Below are positions 9,401 through 17,730 of a stretch of 54,404 nt of DNA, in pieces. Location: positions 1 through 54,404 of the forward strand of contig CAZFLR010000011.1 in the NCBI GenBank assembly GCA_964519385.1, given 5' to 3'. The DNA is from SVFI01 sp964519385 (GTDB taxonomy: Bacteria > Bacillota > Clostridia > Lachnospirales > Lachnospiraceae). Position 1 is the stretch's first letter. Each line of letters starts with the position of its first letter. The notes under the pieces were generated by a model that saw nothing but the letters and a program-made list of their open reading frames with translations, did no database searches and had not been told where the DNA came from. A program made the translations under genes and the position numbers.

Positions 9401-11566
9401 GTATTTTATCTGACACACCGGCTGACCGGAAAACGCGCATACAAGAAGGATTTCCGGCTTCTGATTCCTGCCATGTGCTACTCCTTCTGTAATTACGCGC
9501 TGCTTATCATAAACAATACCTCCTGGTATTACGCGCTGATTCTGTTCCCGTTTATTCTTGTGGGAATGGACTACTTAATGATAAAGAAAAAGCCGCGTTA
9601 TTATATTATCGCACTCGGAGCATCACTCCTGCTGCAGTATTATCTGACAATGTTTATCTGCTTTTTCCTGGTACTTCACTTTTTCACGTACCACTTTGAA
9701 AGCATTCGAGACTTCATTAAAAAGGGAATCCTGTTTGCCGTCTCTTCCATTTCTACGGGACTGCTCAGTTTTTATTCCCTCTACTATGGTTTCTTTGGTT
9801 TTACCGAAAACACCTACGCGGCAAAGGACTCTGTTTTCCCGAAATCCTATCTGTTTAACGGATTTGAATTTCTCTTTAACCGTCAGTCCATTTTTTCGGA
9901 GGGCTTCACAATTTCATGGAACGAGGGCAATGTGAACCTGTATTACGGTATTCTCCCTCTGCTCCTGCTTGTGCTTTACCTGCTGTTAAAAAAGATTCCT
10001 CTGCGTGAGAAGCTTCGTTTCCTGATACCGTATGCCATCTTTTTTACGGCACTGAATTATTCTGTTTTAAACTATATTTTCAACGGTCTGCACTATCAGC
10101 ACGGGGTACCGAACCGGTTCGCATTCCTTCTGGTAATTCTGGTATGCTTCATCAGCTATGACTGTATCCGTGAGCTTGACAGAATTCCGCGGGAAAAAAT
10201 AGTACTTGCAACGCTCGGACTGGTTGTCCTCTTCGCTGTTTCTTATATCGTAACCGGACAAAACGAGCGGAATACAACAGCCTTTGCAGCCACTCTGGTA
10301 TGTCTGCTCATATATATGGTACTTCTCTGCAGACCATTCCGGCGCAGGTTTACGCCAAGGCAGTACCGGACGGTTCTTGTGACGGTCTTCTGCCTCGAAC
10401 TTTTCGTCAATGCCTGCTACCAGATTTCCGAACAGGTGGGAAGCTCCTATTATGTAACATACCTTGATGAGGCAATCGAAAAGGTAAACAAGAACCTGCA
10501 TATGGAGGACTCTCTTGACCACCTGGTGGTTTACTCTCCTATGACGGACAATTACGCCATGACATCCGGGGCAAAGACGAACACTATTTTTTCAACCTCA
10601 CTGACAGCACAGCAGTTAAATATCGGTGAGTATTTGGGCTGCTACGCGACTTCAAATGCCGTGGTTTCCTTAAACACCCAGACTCCGTTCGGGTACGCGC
10701 TCGGAAACAGCCGTTATCTGCTTATGAACATGATTTCCTATGCTGATAACAACCGCGATGTCAAGTATCATACACCGATTGCTCTGTACAACAGCACCAT
10801 TGTCTATGAAAACCGACGTTACTTCCCGTTCGCATATTATCTGCCGGAAGATGTCTCACCGCTTATGGACAGGGTCGTATCCATGCAGGATATGTGGAAT
10901 TATCTCACACACCTTACGCTGGACACGAAAGAAACCATGTTGTACAAACACATCATAAAGAACTGTAGCTGGGTGGAGGAATCCAAATATCCGGATTCTG
11001 ACTACTTTACTCTGATTTATGAAAATAAAACGGAAAAAGAAAAATATGATTATAACGTTCACGCCACCATCCCTGAAACCGGAAGTGTTTATATGAAGAT
11101 GGACGACTTCCAGTACGTCGGGGATTATAAGAAGGGCGAAAAAGCGGATTTTGTTCTGGACGGACGTTCTCTGTTATATGATGACGAAACAGGCGATGCC
11201 GAAATGTATATCCTCAATGACGAGCTTCTTACAACTCTCTGCGAGAAGATAAATGAGCATCCGTTCACAGTCACCTCTTTTACGGACGACTCCCTCAGCG
11301 GAACGATTGATATGCCGGAAGCAGGTTATATCAACTTTACTATGCCATACGATTCGCGCTGGCATATTAAGCTGGACGGAAAAGAAACCACCGCACAGTC
11401 CCTCGGAAACGGCTTCCTGACCTTATATGCCGGGGAGGGAACACATGAAATCACAATGGAATATATAGACAACCGCAGACTTCCTGTGGTCACCGTCACC
11501 ATCCTGTCATGGCTCGGCCTTCTGGGGCTGTGCCTGCTCAAGGACAAAAAAAGGAATAGCCGCTAG
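6440..11566 (+). CDS. double-length YfhO-family membrane glycosyltransferase
   Basis: YfhO proteins are GT-C-fold membrane enzymes that transfer sugars from lipid carriers to cell-surface polymers such as lipoteichoic acid. A usual member is 800-900 residues; this one has 1708 and contains the family twice. Copy 1 starts near residue 30 (PFGDGCMFVMDGAYINLPVL, then LREG...YYLTSPF). Copy 2 starts near residue 875 (CEPFGSFSVFNGDSLSLAFP, then LREGISAHSWYGGGGY). Each half has about a dozen helices, then a long extracellular beta-rich part, then one helix (about 815-835 and 1685-1703). The tail is basic (KDKKRNSR). The ATG follows GGAGG. It converges on the glycan operon and shares a terminator with it, so it may modify the product of that operon. 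Donor and acceptor are unknown. Confidence 0.85.
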   Translation: MKLSLLPSFNLKPDAEELAYSHPPLYSGKNAKLSFLLNHTFYIAAFLIPLCLMLLMMKHFGYAPFGDGCMFVMDGAYINLPVLNSIIHDLREGTFHFYTLKGTVGGELFSSVAYYLTSPFTLICLFFSQKTAVILLSLFSVLRIALSGPVFLYYLTHRKIGYKGNPYDPMMLVLALGYSLSSFALVQYNDFMFLDHFMLFPLLLLFLEELMVSGKWKKMVFLNAFLLFSNFYLGLILDLFLILYYFFCNTSTVRVMMHRFFKLVLSLLCSCALSAVTVIPGMYRFIANCHTDFTLLNPDNIQGDYFAFFLRHLFYTSPSYQTIGHTGVNLYFGIFALMLAFVYFLGRMFPLKTRIKHAVFLCILVFAFCSEQFSYFFHLLHQNDTSFCCFGFVYLAFLLSLGCNVLPHIRTFSIPRLLTGLLLPAGLTLLCMNFVGKDPNYNSVLYSLALILVYAVFLMLYRIGSIKRDSFFSLVLCVACLELFANAFQLSFCLFKENTVMTDVVITNTAVATPSDDFLRTEYSSALEYSYMHDMNSRYSFNLMLEQPESSFGYMPLRDSFDGVRYIYSDITEEVPRSLNLHQFALLKTTNTHRIYENQCVFPAAFAVPGTPDEKNIDTSTYITEQNSIAKSLGAESSLYTETFPENVYLTLPEESGLSVVDLGNQVFSLENQPDESLSLSTVTTIHFTPEEDGPLYLLLHGRSIYFGDVKAGQEYSYEFSTELSQIYNTVLWIQFFYYNADVHRELSDTLWNNACQISYAGSTRLRIQADVTEDSTIITSLPYDSALTPGKNVSGEISLISYQNKLAIRVPSGSHDFVLTYRYDPLIVGCVLSLLTLFGCCLLSLSSVSGRRLSQVLQPFIRRSVALVDRVTCFVSENRIYFLAFLIPFGCYLTIMCFLACEPFGSFSVFNGDSLSLAFPALHRISDMLREGISAHSWYGGGGYNTSTFIQIGVLDFIFYFVSHENLSVFLTMYVVVMLCLTGPAIVFYLTHRLTGKRAYKKDFRLLIPAMCYSFCNYALLIINNTSWYYALILFPFILVGMDYLMIKKKPRYYIIALGASLLLQYYLTMFICFFLVLHFFTYHFESIRDFIKKGILFAVSSISTGLLSFYSLYYGFFGFTENTYAAKDSVFPKSYLFNGFEFLFNRQSIFSEGFTISWNEGNVNLYYGILPLLLLVLYLLLKKIPLREKLRFLIPYAIFFTALNYSVLNYIFNGLHYQHGVPNRFAFLLVILVCFISYDCIRELDRIPREKIVLATLGLVVLFAVSYIVTGQNERNTTAFAATLVCLLIYMVLLCRPFRRRFTPRQYRTVLVTVFCLELFVNACYQISEQVGSSYYVTYLDEAIEKVNKNLHMEDSLDHLVVYSPMTDNYAMTSGAKTNTIFSTSLTAQQLNIGEYLGCYATSNAVVSLNTQTPFGYALGNSRYLLMNMISYADNNRDVKYHTPIALYNSTIVYENRRYFPFAYYLPEDVSPLMDRVVSMQDMWNYLTHLTLDTKETMLYKHIIKNCSWVEESKYPDSDYFTLIYENKTEKEKYDYNVHATIPETGSVYMKMDDFQYVGDYKKGEKADFVLDGRSLLYDDETGDAEMYILNDELLTTLCEKINEHPFTVTSFTDDSLSGTIDMPEAGYINFTMPYDSRWHIKLDGKETTAQSLGNGFLTLYAGEGTHEITMEYIDNRRLPVVTVTILSWLGLLGLCLLKDKKRNSR

Positions 11567-11578
11567 CGGTTATTCCTT
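11551..11578. terminator. bidirectional terminator overlapping two stop codons
   Basis: Two 14-base arms, AAGGAATAGCCGCT and AGCGGTTATTCCTT, are complementary apart from one G-T pair, and A/T runs lie outside both ends. The stop codons of the yfhO-like gene (11564-11566) and of the gtrA-like gene (11563-11565) both lie at the centre of the hairpin, so each transcript must be translated into the terminator stem. Confidence 0.85.
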
Positions 11579-12072
11579 TTATATGCCCAATATTTATTGA
11601 TGATAAAATTCAGAGGAATCGTAATCAGCAAATTCAGTACCGGAGCAATGATCTCCGGTATTTTGCATATCTGCACCCATATAACAAGCAAAATGTTCGC
11701 AAGAACGAGTCCTGTGGATGCATAAGCGAGAAAGGTTTTTATATATACCCTCCACCAGACTCTCTTTTCTCCTTCTCCGGTGGCAAATACATATCTGTTA
11801 TTCCAATAATAGGAATTGGTAACACTGATAACAAATCCCAAAACACTCGCTACCAGATAGTGGCATCCCAGAAAATAAAATATTAAATATGACACATAAG
11901 AAATCAGTGTATTGGATACTCCAACCACCCCGAATTTTACAAACTGCATAAATCCCTGCCAGTTTTTCTCTAATATCCGAATGTGTAATATTTGGATAAA
12001 TACCACATGACAAAGCTTTTCAATCCATGCCCAGAGGAGCGATGGAACATCCTTCTTTTCCGATGTATTCAT
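11563..12072 (-). CDS. GtrA-family membrane protein
   Basis: This 169-residue protein has four predicted helices and the family signature FVKFGVVGVSNTLISY near residues 43-58, with NSYYWNNRYVF in the middle and FIINKYWAYKR at the end. GtrA proteins help flip or present polyprenyl-linked sugars for modification of surface polymers and usually work with a GtrB-like GT2 transferase. Such a transferase is encoded ten genes upstream in the same operon. It is the last gene of the operon, 18 bases after the TPP enzyme. Confidence 0.88.
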   Translation of the reverse strand: MNTSEKKDVPSLLWAWIEKLCHVVFIQILHIRILEKNWQGFMQFVKFGVVGVSNTLISYVSYLIFYFLGCHYLVASVLGFVISVTNSYYWNNRYVFATGEGEKRVWWRVYIKTFLAYASTGLVLANILLVIWVQICKIPEIIAPVLNLLITIPLNFIINKYWAYKRNNR

Positions 12073-12090
12073 GACTTATATCCTACTCCT

Positions 12091-13890
12091 TTATTTTCTT
12101 TCATACATTGGAATCCACATATTTTTCTCAAGTTCTTCCTCTGGAAGCGGAGGATTCATAAATTCCAACGGAAGAGACTCCATCTGTCCGTCTGTTCTTT
12201 TATAAGAAATCTGTTTCGGCACGGCTGTCAACTCCATAGGCGTAAAGACCTCACAAATCACCGGTCCGTCATAGTCAAGCACCTCCCGGACCTTTTCATC
12301 CAGCTCCGTATGGTCTGAAATAGTGACTGCTTTTACCCCGAAAGCCTTTGCAACGGAAGCTATCGGCGGTATCACAAGACCCGAGGCTTCATTGCAGGCT
12401 ACATAGTGGCTGTCAAACAGATTCGTCTGTGTCGCGTTAATCGCACCATATCCGTGGTTGCTCAGGACAAACATTTTTACCGGAAGCTTTAGTCTTGCCA
12501 GAGTTGCAAGCTCCTGTACATTCATCATAAACCCGCCGTCGCCGTTTACTCCTACTGTTCTGCATCCTCCGCCGGCAAGACACGCGCCGATTGCGGACGG
12601 AAAACCATAACCCATAGAGGCAAGTCCTTTGGTACAGAACACCCTCTGTCCCTTTTTCACGCGGAAGGTCTGCATGGATATATCAATACAGCTGCCTGAG
12701 CTTCCGGAAACATAAATATCATCCGGAGTCATATATTTGGAAATCGTCTCAATAAGGCAGTAGGTATTTACCTTCTCCTTCTGCTCCCAATATTCCTGTT
12801 TCACAATCGGATACTTTTCTTTGCACTTTTTACAATATGCAAACCAGTCTGCCCGCTCTTTTTTCACCAGCTTATCCTTATGGCGCAGCAGCATCCTTAT
12901 AAACTCCCCGGCATCTGCACAAACCGGGAGATTCGGTCTTACATTTACCTTGTGAAGCTCCGCGTCATCAATATCGACCATAACCTTGAAAGCAGCTCTT
13001 GCAAAGCCGTCAAAATTGTATCCCGTCTGCAGAAGATTCAGTCGCGCCCCGATACTCAGGAAGAAATCCGAATTCTGCTGGATAAAATTCGCGTAGCGAT
13101 GTCCCAGTCCGCCCGGACGGCCAAAATAGAGAGGATTATCTTCTTCCACCATATCAATGCCGTTCCATGTCGTCAGCACAGGTATTCCCAGAACCTCCAT
13201 AAGCTCCGCAAGCTCCTCCTGTGCATCTGCCAGACGGATTCCGTTTCCGACAAGTAAAACCGGCCGTTTTGCACTGTTTAACCTGTCAATCACCTCAAGC
13301 ACCGCACTTTCCAGTCCTTCCGTCTTTTCTTCTTCCGGAATCTCAAAGCCCTTGAGGGAATTTTCATCCACCATGGTAGCCTGTACATCCAGAGGAATAT
13401 CCAGCCATACCGGACCTTTACGTCCGTGTGTCGCCTCATACAACGCTCTTTCCATATGATATCTGATACTTTCCGGCTCTGTTACCAGAGCTGTGTATTT
13501 TGTAATTGGTTTTACCACCGATATGATATCCAGCTCCTGCATTCCCTGATGACGCACTCCCTGCTGATTGATCATATCCGCTCTTTTCACCTGACCGGAA
13601 ACGGCAAAAACAGGTGTGGACTCAAGATATGCTCCGGCTATACCCGTCAGGGCATTGGTTCCTCCCGGACCTGTCGTCACCATCAAAAGTCCGATTTTAT
13701 TATTCACACGGGCATATGCTTCCGCTGCAATTGCACAAGCCTGTTCATGAAGACAGCAGACATACTGTATTTTTTTACTTTTGCCAAGCGAATCATTCAG
13801 GTGCATTGCTCCGCCGCCGGGAAGCATAAACATATGCTCCGCACCTGTTTCCTCCAGCCTTTTTATCACATAATCCGAAACCTTAATCAT
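12091..13890 (-). CDS. TPP-dependent acetolactate-synthase-like enzyme of the glycan operon
   Basis: The protein has the three-domain layout of IlvB-type enzymes. The catalytic glutamate is in CCLHEQACAIAAEAYARVN (E49), the central domain begins LLVGNGIRL (about 212-220), and the TPP-binding motif is GDGGFMMN (450-457) with SNHGYGAI following. It is 599 residues long. The surroundings (CDP-sugar genes, aldolase, epimerase) argue against valine biosynthesis. YerE, a relative in Yersinia pseudotuberculosis, uses TPP to add a two-carbon unit from pyruvate to a CDP-3,6-dideoxy-4-keto sugar, giving yersiniose. I infer a related carboligation on a sugar here; the substrate is not shown by the sequence. 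Its start overlaps the aldolase stop by eight bases, indicating translational coupling. Confidence 0.85.
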   Translation of the reverse strand: MIKVSDYVIKRLEETGAEHMFMLPGGGAMHLNDSLGKSKKIQYVCCLHEQACAIAAEAYARVNNKIGLLMVTTGPGGTNALTGIAGAYLESTPVFAVSGQVKRADMINQQGVRHQGMQELDIISVVKPITKYTALVTEPESIRYHMERALYEATHGRKGPVWLDIPLDVQATMVDENSLKGFEIPEEEKTEGLESAVLEVIDRLNSAKRPVLLVGNGIRLADAQEELAELMEVLGIPVLTTWNGIDMVEEDNPLYFGRPGGLGHRYANFIQQNSDFFLSIGARLNLLQTGYNFDGFARAAFKVMVDIDDAELHKVNVRPNLPVCADAGEFIRMLLRHKDKLVKKERADWFAYCKKCKEKYPIVKQEYWEQKEKVNTYCLIETISKYMTPDDIYVSGSSGSCIDISMQTFRVKKGQRVFCTKGLASMGYGFPSAIGACLAGGGCRTVGVNGDGGFMMNVQELATLARLKLPVKMFVLSNHGYGAINATQTNLFDSHYVACNEASGLVIPPIASVAKAFGVKAVTISDHTELDEKVREVLDYDGPVICEVFTPMELTAVPKQISYKRTDGQMESLPLEFMNPPLPEEELEKNMWIPMYERK

Positions 13891-15517
13891 TTATTTTCTC
13901 CGATTCATCCATATATTTGCTCTCTGTCACAAATCCCACAGACATGTCGCCTGCTGTTTTTTCCCTGAAATGACGAAACATGTCCTTAATCTCCTCATTT
14001 AATTCTCCCCATTTCTTCCCCGGATTTAAATGTGGCAGAGAAACATCCGCATAGCTTTCCGAATACTCATCACTGAAGCCGTCAAAACCCGCAAGCGTGA
14101 CCTCCGTCGCGTGCACTCTGTTGAGCAGACGCAGGCAGACAATTCCCGAATTGTCGAAATGCTCCCATCCGCGTTCTACTAGAAGATTGAAATTTACGAT
14201 ATCTTCTCCATCCTCAGGCACCGTCTTGATATTGGACGCGACAATTCTTCTGTTTGCCTGAAAAATGTCCGAATAGACATCTTTTGCATACTCATACCGG
14301 ATACTGTTGCTGAAAAACAGGTAATCATATGAATATTGCTTTGATATCGCATTGATTCCTATCACGACCGGATGATATTTTTCGATGTAGGCTTTGATAT
14401 CCGCCTCCTTCTCCAGCAGTGATTTCCCCGGAAGCAGAAGCAATATCTTTCTGTCCTTCAATTCCTGTTCAAATCTGCGCAAAAACGCTTCGTCATCCAC
14501 CTTTTTGCTCTGGTAATCTATATATTTCTCTTCGAGTAGATCGTAATCGTATTTTTTTCGCTCTTCTTCCGAAAGTGACTCTATAATATTCCGCATATCT
14601 CTGGCATTTGTTCTGTGATTCTCCGTCAGATATGCAATATTATTTACATGTGCACAGTACATTCCCGAAATAAAATACGGAATCGAATATCCCCATTTAT
14701 ACCGTTCTGTGAAATATCCCATATACATGTCAATGGCATCCATAATTACATTCATGTTGTAGTTTGCCTGCCACTTGCTGTTTAAATAATTTGCCATCAG
14801 CTCTGTCGTTGTATTTCCCGCGCCTCTGCCCATTCCGCACAGACTTGCATCGACCACAATATCCCTCTTTGTCTCTGCCAGCATCCGCACAAACTCCATA
14901 GACATGGCAAACGAGAGCTGCTGGTTGTTATGCGAATGAAAGCCCAGCCTGATTTCCGGATTCAGATGCTGATTGAGGATGGTAACAATATGGCTAAGAT
15001 CTTCACTAAACATGGCACCGAAGGTGTCCACAACGGAAAGACTTACCGGACGCGCTTCATTTACCGCCTCCGCAAGACTTACCAGCTCCTCATCTGTATA
15101 TCCGAGCGTATTTGCCGCCTGAAAATACACCTTATAGCCCTTCTCCTGTATGATTTTTCCCTTTGCAATCCCTTCTCTGAACTTATTCTGCGGAAAAACA
15201 ACCCGGATTGCATCTATGGATTTTCCATCGCACGGCGGAAGTGTATCAAGGTTATATCTGTCCCAGTCAATCATCACCACGTAGGTGGTATTCGGATTTT
15301 TCCGGACCAGATATTTTTCCAAATCCGACGGCACATGAAAATAAGATGTCCCCGGTTCGTGCGGAGTGTCCTTGAGCCATCCGCATTCCACAATATCTAT
15401 ATTTGCGTCCTGCATTTTCTTTATAATTCCGCGCATCGCCGGTTCGCCGAACTTTGCGTTCACCACGTATGCTCCATCGCGCAATGTACAATCTAATACT
15501 TGTATTTTTCCACTCAT
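13883..15517 (-). CDS. HMGL-type aldolase fused to a C-terminal Rossmann-like domain
   Basis: Residues 1 to about 330 form a DRE-TIM barrel of the HMG-CoA lyase/4-hydroxy-2-oxovalerate aldolase group. LDCTLRDGAY (8-17) carries the metal-binding Asp and catalytic Arg, and GFHSHNN gives the two metal-binding His (194, 196). From about 358 a second domain begins (ILLLLPGKSLLEKEADIKAY, then VVIGINAISK and YDYLFFSN). It resembles the nucleotide-binding start of DUF115/GT42-like proteins, an assignment made only by eye. The ATG is taken at 15517, where ATGA overlaps the rfbG stop. The gene lies between rfbG and the TPP enzyme with overlaps on both sides, so the aldolase and the TPP enzyme very likely act together on a short keto-acid or aldehyde unit attached to a sugar. 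Confidence 0.82.
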   Translation of the reverse strand: MSGKIQVLDCTLRDGAYVVNAKFGEPAMRGIIKKMQDANIDIVECGWLKDTPHEPGTSYFHVPSDLEKYLVRKNPNTTYVVMIDWDRYNLDTLPPCDGKSIDAIRVVFPQNKFREGIAKGKIIQEKGYKVYFQAANTLGYTDEELVSLAEAVNEARPVSLSVVDTFGAMFSEDLSHIVTILNQHLNPEIRLGFHSHNNQQLSFAMSMEFVRMLAETKRDIVVDASLCGMGRGAGNTTTELMANYLNSKWQANYNMNVIMDAIDMYMGYFTERYKWGYSIPYFISGMYCAHVNNIAYLTENHRTNARDMRNIIESLSEEERKKYDYDLLEEKYIDYQSKKVDDEAFLRRFEQELKDRKILLLLPGKSLLEKEADIKAYIEKYHPVVIGINAISKQYSYDYLFFSNSIRYEYAKDVYSDIFQANRRIVASNIKTVPEDGEDIVNFNLLVERGWEHFDNSGIVCLRLLNRVHATEVTLAGFDGFSDEYSESYADVSLPHLNPGKKWGELNEEIKDMFRHFREKTAGDMSVGFVTESKYMDESEKIND

Positions 15518-16599
15518 GCCTCTGCCTCTTTCAAAAATTCTGTAATCTGTTCCTCCATACATGCTGCTAAATCTCCGCCACGGATTCTTACAGCCTCCAT
15601 CCGGACAATTTTTTCCATGGTTTTTTGCAGATTCCACACCGGATGCCAGCCAAAGATTTCCTTCAGCCGGCTGCAATCAAGCTTCAGATATCCTGCCTCA
15701 TGAGGTCCGCCGTCGCCCTTTATGCACCACTCCGGTTTTTTCCCCGTTTCTCTGCCCCAGCACTCACAAAACAGCTCCGTCAGTTCCGCTGTCTGCAGGC
15801 ATTCCGACTCATCCGGCCCCACATTGTAGCTTCCGCACAGCGAAGCATTCTGATACTGGGCTGCACATATCATCAAATAAACAAGAACAGGTTCCAGCAC
15901 ATGCTGGTACGGACGGACGGATTTCGGATTTCGGATGATAATCGGTGTCATCTGCTCCGCTGCCCTGACACAGTCCGGTACAATCCTGTTTTTTGCAAAA
16001 TCACCGCCGCCTATCACATTTCCCGCACGCGCAGTCGAAACCGCCACTCCCTTTTCCCTTAAAAAGGAATTCATGTAAGAAGATGTGACAAGCTCCGAGC
16101 AGGATTTTGAATTGGAATACGGGTCAAACCCGTTCAGCTCCTCATCTTCACGATATCCCTGCTCACGTTCTTTATTCCGGTATACCTTGTCCGTCGTCAC
16201 ATTCAGAAACGATTTCACGCTTTCGCACGACCTCACACATTCCAGAACATTCACCGTACCCATCACATTTACATCATACGTGTACACCGGCTCCTCATAG
16301 GATGTGCGCACAAGCGGCTGCGCAGCCATGTGAATAACGATTTCAGGCCGAAACTCCTCAAACACGCTCCGAAGATGCGGTAAATCCCTGACATCACCAT
16401 AAACCGAATTCATCTGTTTTTCTACCCCGCACAAATCAAAAAGTCCGGGACTTGTCGGCGGATTCAGGGCATATCCCGTAAGAACCGCCCCCGCCTGCAG
16501 AAGCACCTTACACATCCACGTTCCTTTAAAGCCTGTATGTCCGGTAATCAGAACTCTTTTATTTTTATAAAATGATAAATCAAACATGTTCTTTTTCAT
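15514..16599 (-). CDS. rfbG: CDP-glucose 4,6-dehydratase
   Basis: It converts CDP-glucose to CDP-4-keto-6-deoxyglucose with bound NAD+. This is an extended short-chain dehydrogenase with GHTGFKG (20-26) as the dinucleotide loop, VTTDKVY (134-140) with the catalytic Thr-Asp-Lys trio typical of 4,6-dehydratases, and Y161xxxK165 (DPYSNSK). PYQHVLEPV is a hallmark of the RfbG branch as opposed to the dTDP-glucose enzyme RfbB. Length 361 fits. rfbF and rfbH, which act before and after it, are at the head of the same operon. An ATG four codons downstream is an alternative start. Confidence 0.93.
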   Translation of the reverse strand: MKKNMFDLSFYKNKRVLITGHTGFKGTWMCKVLLQAGAVLTGYALNPPTSPGLFDLCGVEKQMNSVYGDVRDLPHLRSVFEEFRPEIVIHMAAQPLVRTSYEEPVYTYDVNVMGTVNVLECVRSCESVKSFLNVTTDKVYRNKEREQGYREDEELNGFDPYSNSKSCSELVTSSYMNSFLREKGVAVSTARAGNVIGGGDFAKNRIVPDCVRAAEQMTPIIIRNPKSVRPYQHVLEPVLVYLMICAAQYQNASLCGSYNVGPDESECLQTAELTELFCECWGRETGKKPEWCIKGDGGPHEAGYLKLDCSRLKEIFGWHPVWNLQKTMEKIVRMEAVRIRGGDLAACMEEQITEFLKEAEA

Positions 16600-16608
16600 C
16601 TCTCATTC

Positions 16609-17712
16609 TCAGCCCATACTCTCTGTCAGCAGCGCACTGACTGCATCCACTTCCTCATTGGTGAGTCCTGCATAAAGCGGAAGGGTTAATATCTTCTCGG
16701 AACACTCCAAAGCAACCGGGGTCGCCGAAGGATGAAACCTGCCTGCATAGCACTGAAAGGCACTTGTAAGCGGATAAAAATATTTTCTTGTATATACATT
16801 GTGTCTGCGCAGGAAATCATAAACCTCATTTCTCTTCTGCGCACCGTTCCCCTCAATGATTATCGGAAAATACGCGTAATTTGATACAACATCCGTCTGT
16901 TTTTGCAAAAGCCTGATTCCTCTGATTCCGGACAAATTCTCCCGGTATCTCTCATCCGCACGTTTCCGCTTTTCAATTTCCTCATCAATGTGACGAAGAT
17001 TGCATATCCCCATAGCCGCCTGAAACTCATTCATTTTGGCATTTGCTCCGACTCCGTCCACAACCTCTTCATTTTTGATGCCAAAATTTTTCAACTGATA
17101 CAACAGTCTGCCGAGCTCTTCGTCATGAAAACAGACCGCTCCGCCTTCTATCGTGTGAAATACCTTCGTGGCATGAAAGCTGAAAATGGATGCATCTCCG
17201 AAGCCTGCTGCATTTTTGCCGTTTATGCTCTCTCCAAACGCATGGGCAGCATCATAGATGACCTTTAAATTATGTTTTTTTGCAATTTTTTCGATTGCCT
17301 CCGTCGCACATAAGTTTCCATATACATGAACCGGAAGAATCGCAGTGGTTTTTTCCGTAATCAGACTCTCAAGCTGCTGCTCATCTATCGTCATATCCTC
17401 CGGTTTAATATCACAAAAAACGGGAGTAAGATTATTTCTCACTATCGCATGTGTCGTGGACGCAAAGGTAAAGGGGGTCGTAATCACCTCTCCGGTGAGT
17501 CCCAGTGCCTGCATAGTCAGCTCAAGTGCCATATGTCCGTTCGACATCAGAGAAATCCGGGACACCCCCAGATATTTTAAAAGCTCTTCCTCAAGCTGAC
17601 AGTGCTTTTGTCCCATATTCGTCAACCAGTGGGATTCCCACATCGGTCTGATTTCTTCTATGTATTCCTCTAAGGACGGCATAGACGATTTCGTTACATT
17701 AATCTGCTGCAC
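16609..17712 (-). CDS. DegT/DnrJ/EryC1-family sugar aminotransferase
   Basis: This PLP-dependent enzyme probably puts an amino group on a keto-sugar nucleotide. DAAHAFG (about 154-160) holds the Asp that contacts the PLP ring nitrogen, and the Schiff-base lysine is in FSFHATKVFHTIEGG (K183). The N-terminus INVTKSSMPSLEEY resembles the VioA-like group. I choose the GTG at 17712 because GAGAGGG lies 6 bases before it; the ATG five codons upstream has AAGG touching it. With the acyltransferase directly upstream it makes the usual aminate-then-acylate pair, as for 4-acylamido-4,6-dideoxy sugars. The exact substrate is not known. Confidence 0.88.
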   Translation of the reverse strand: MQQINVTKSSMPSLEEYIEEIRPMWESHWLTNMGQKHCQLEEELLKYLGVSRISLMSNGHMALELTMQALGLTGEVITTPFTFASTTHAIVRNNLTPVFCDIKPEDMTIDEQQLESLITEKTTAILPVHVYGNLCATEAIEKIAKKHNLKVIYDAAHAFGESINGKNAAGFGDASIFSFHATKVFHTIEGGAVCFHDEELGRLLYQLKNFGIKNEEVVDGVGANAKMNEFQAAMGICNLRHIDEEIEKRKRADERYRENLSGIRGIRLLQKQTDVVSNYAYFPIIIEGNGAQKRNEVYDFLRRHNVYTRKYFYPLTSAFQCYAGRFHPSATPVALECSEKILTLPLYAGLTNEEVDAVSALLTESMG

Positions 17713-17730
17713 AAATATCCCTCTCATCCT

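Noticed and set aside
10067..10522. A 151-codon frame opposite the yfhO-like gene.
   Set aside because: It is the complement of a membrane-protein coding strand with no ribosome site and no family likeness.
12091..13890. The TPP enzyme as the ordinary acetolactate synthase large subunit IlvB.
   Set aside because: No small subunit IlvN or other branched-chain amino acid gene is adjacent; it is embedded and translationally coupled in a sugar operon.
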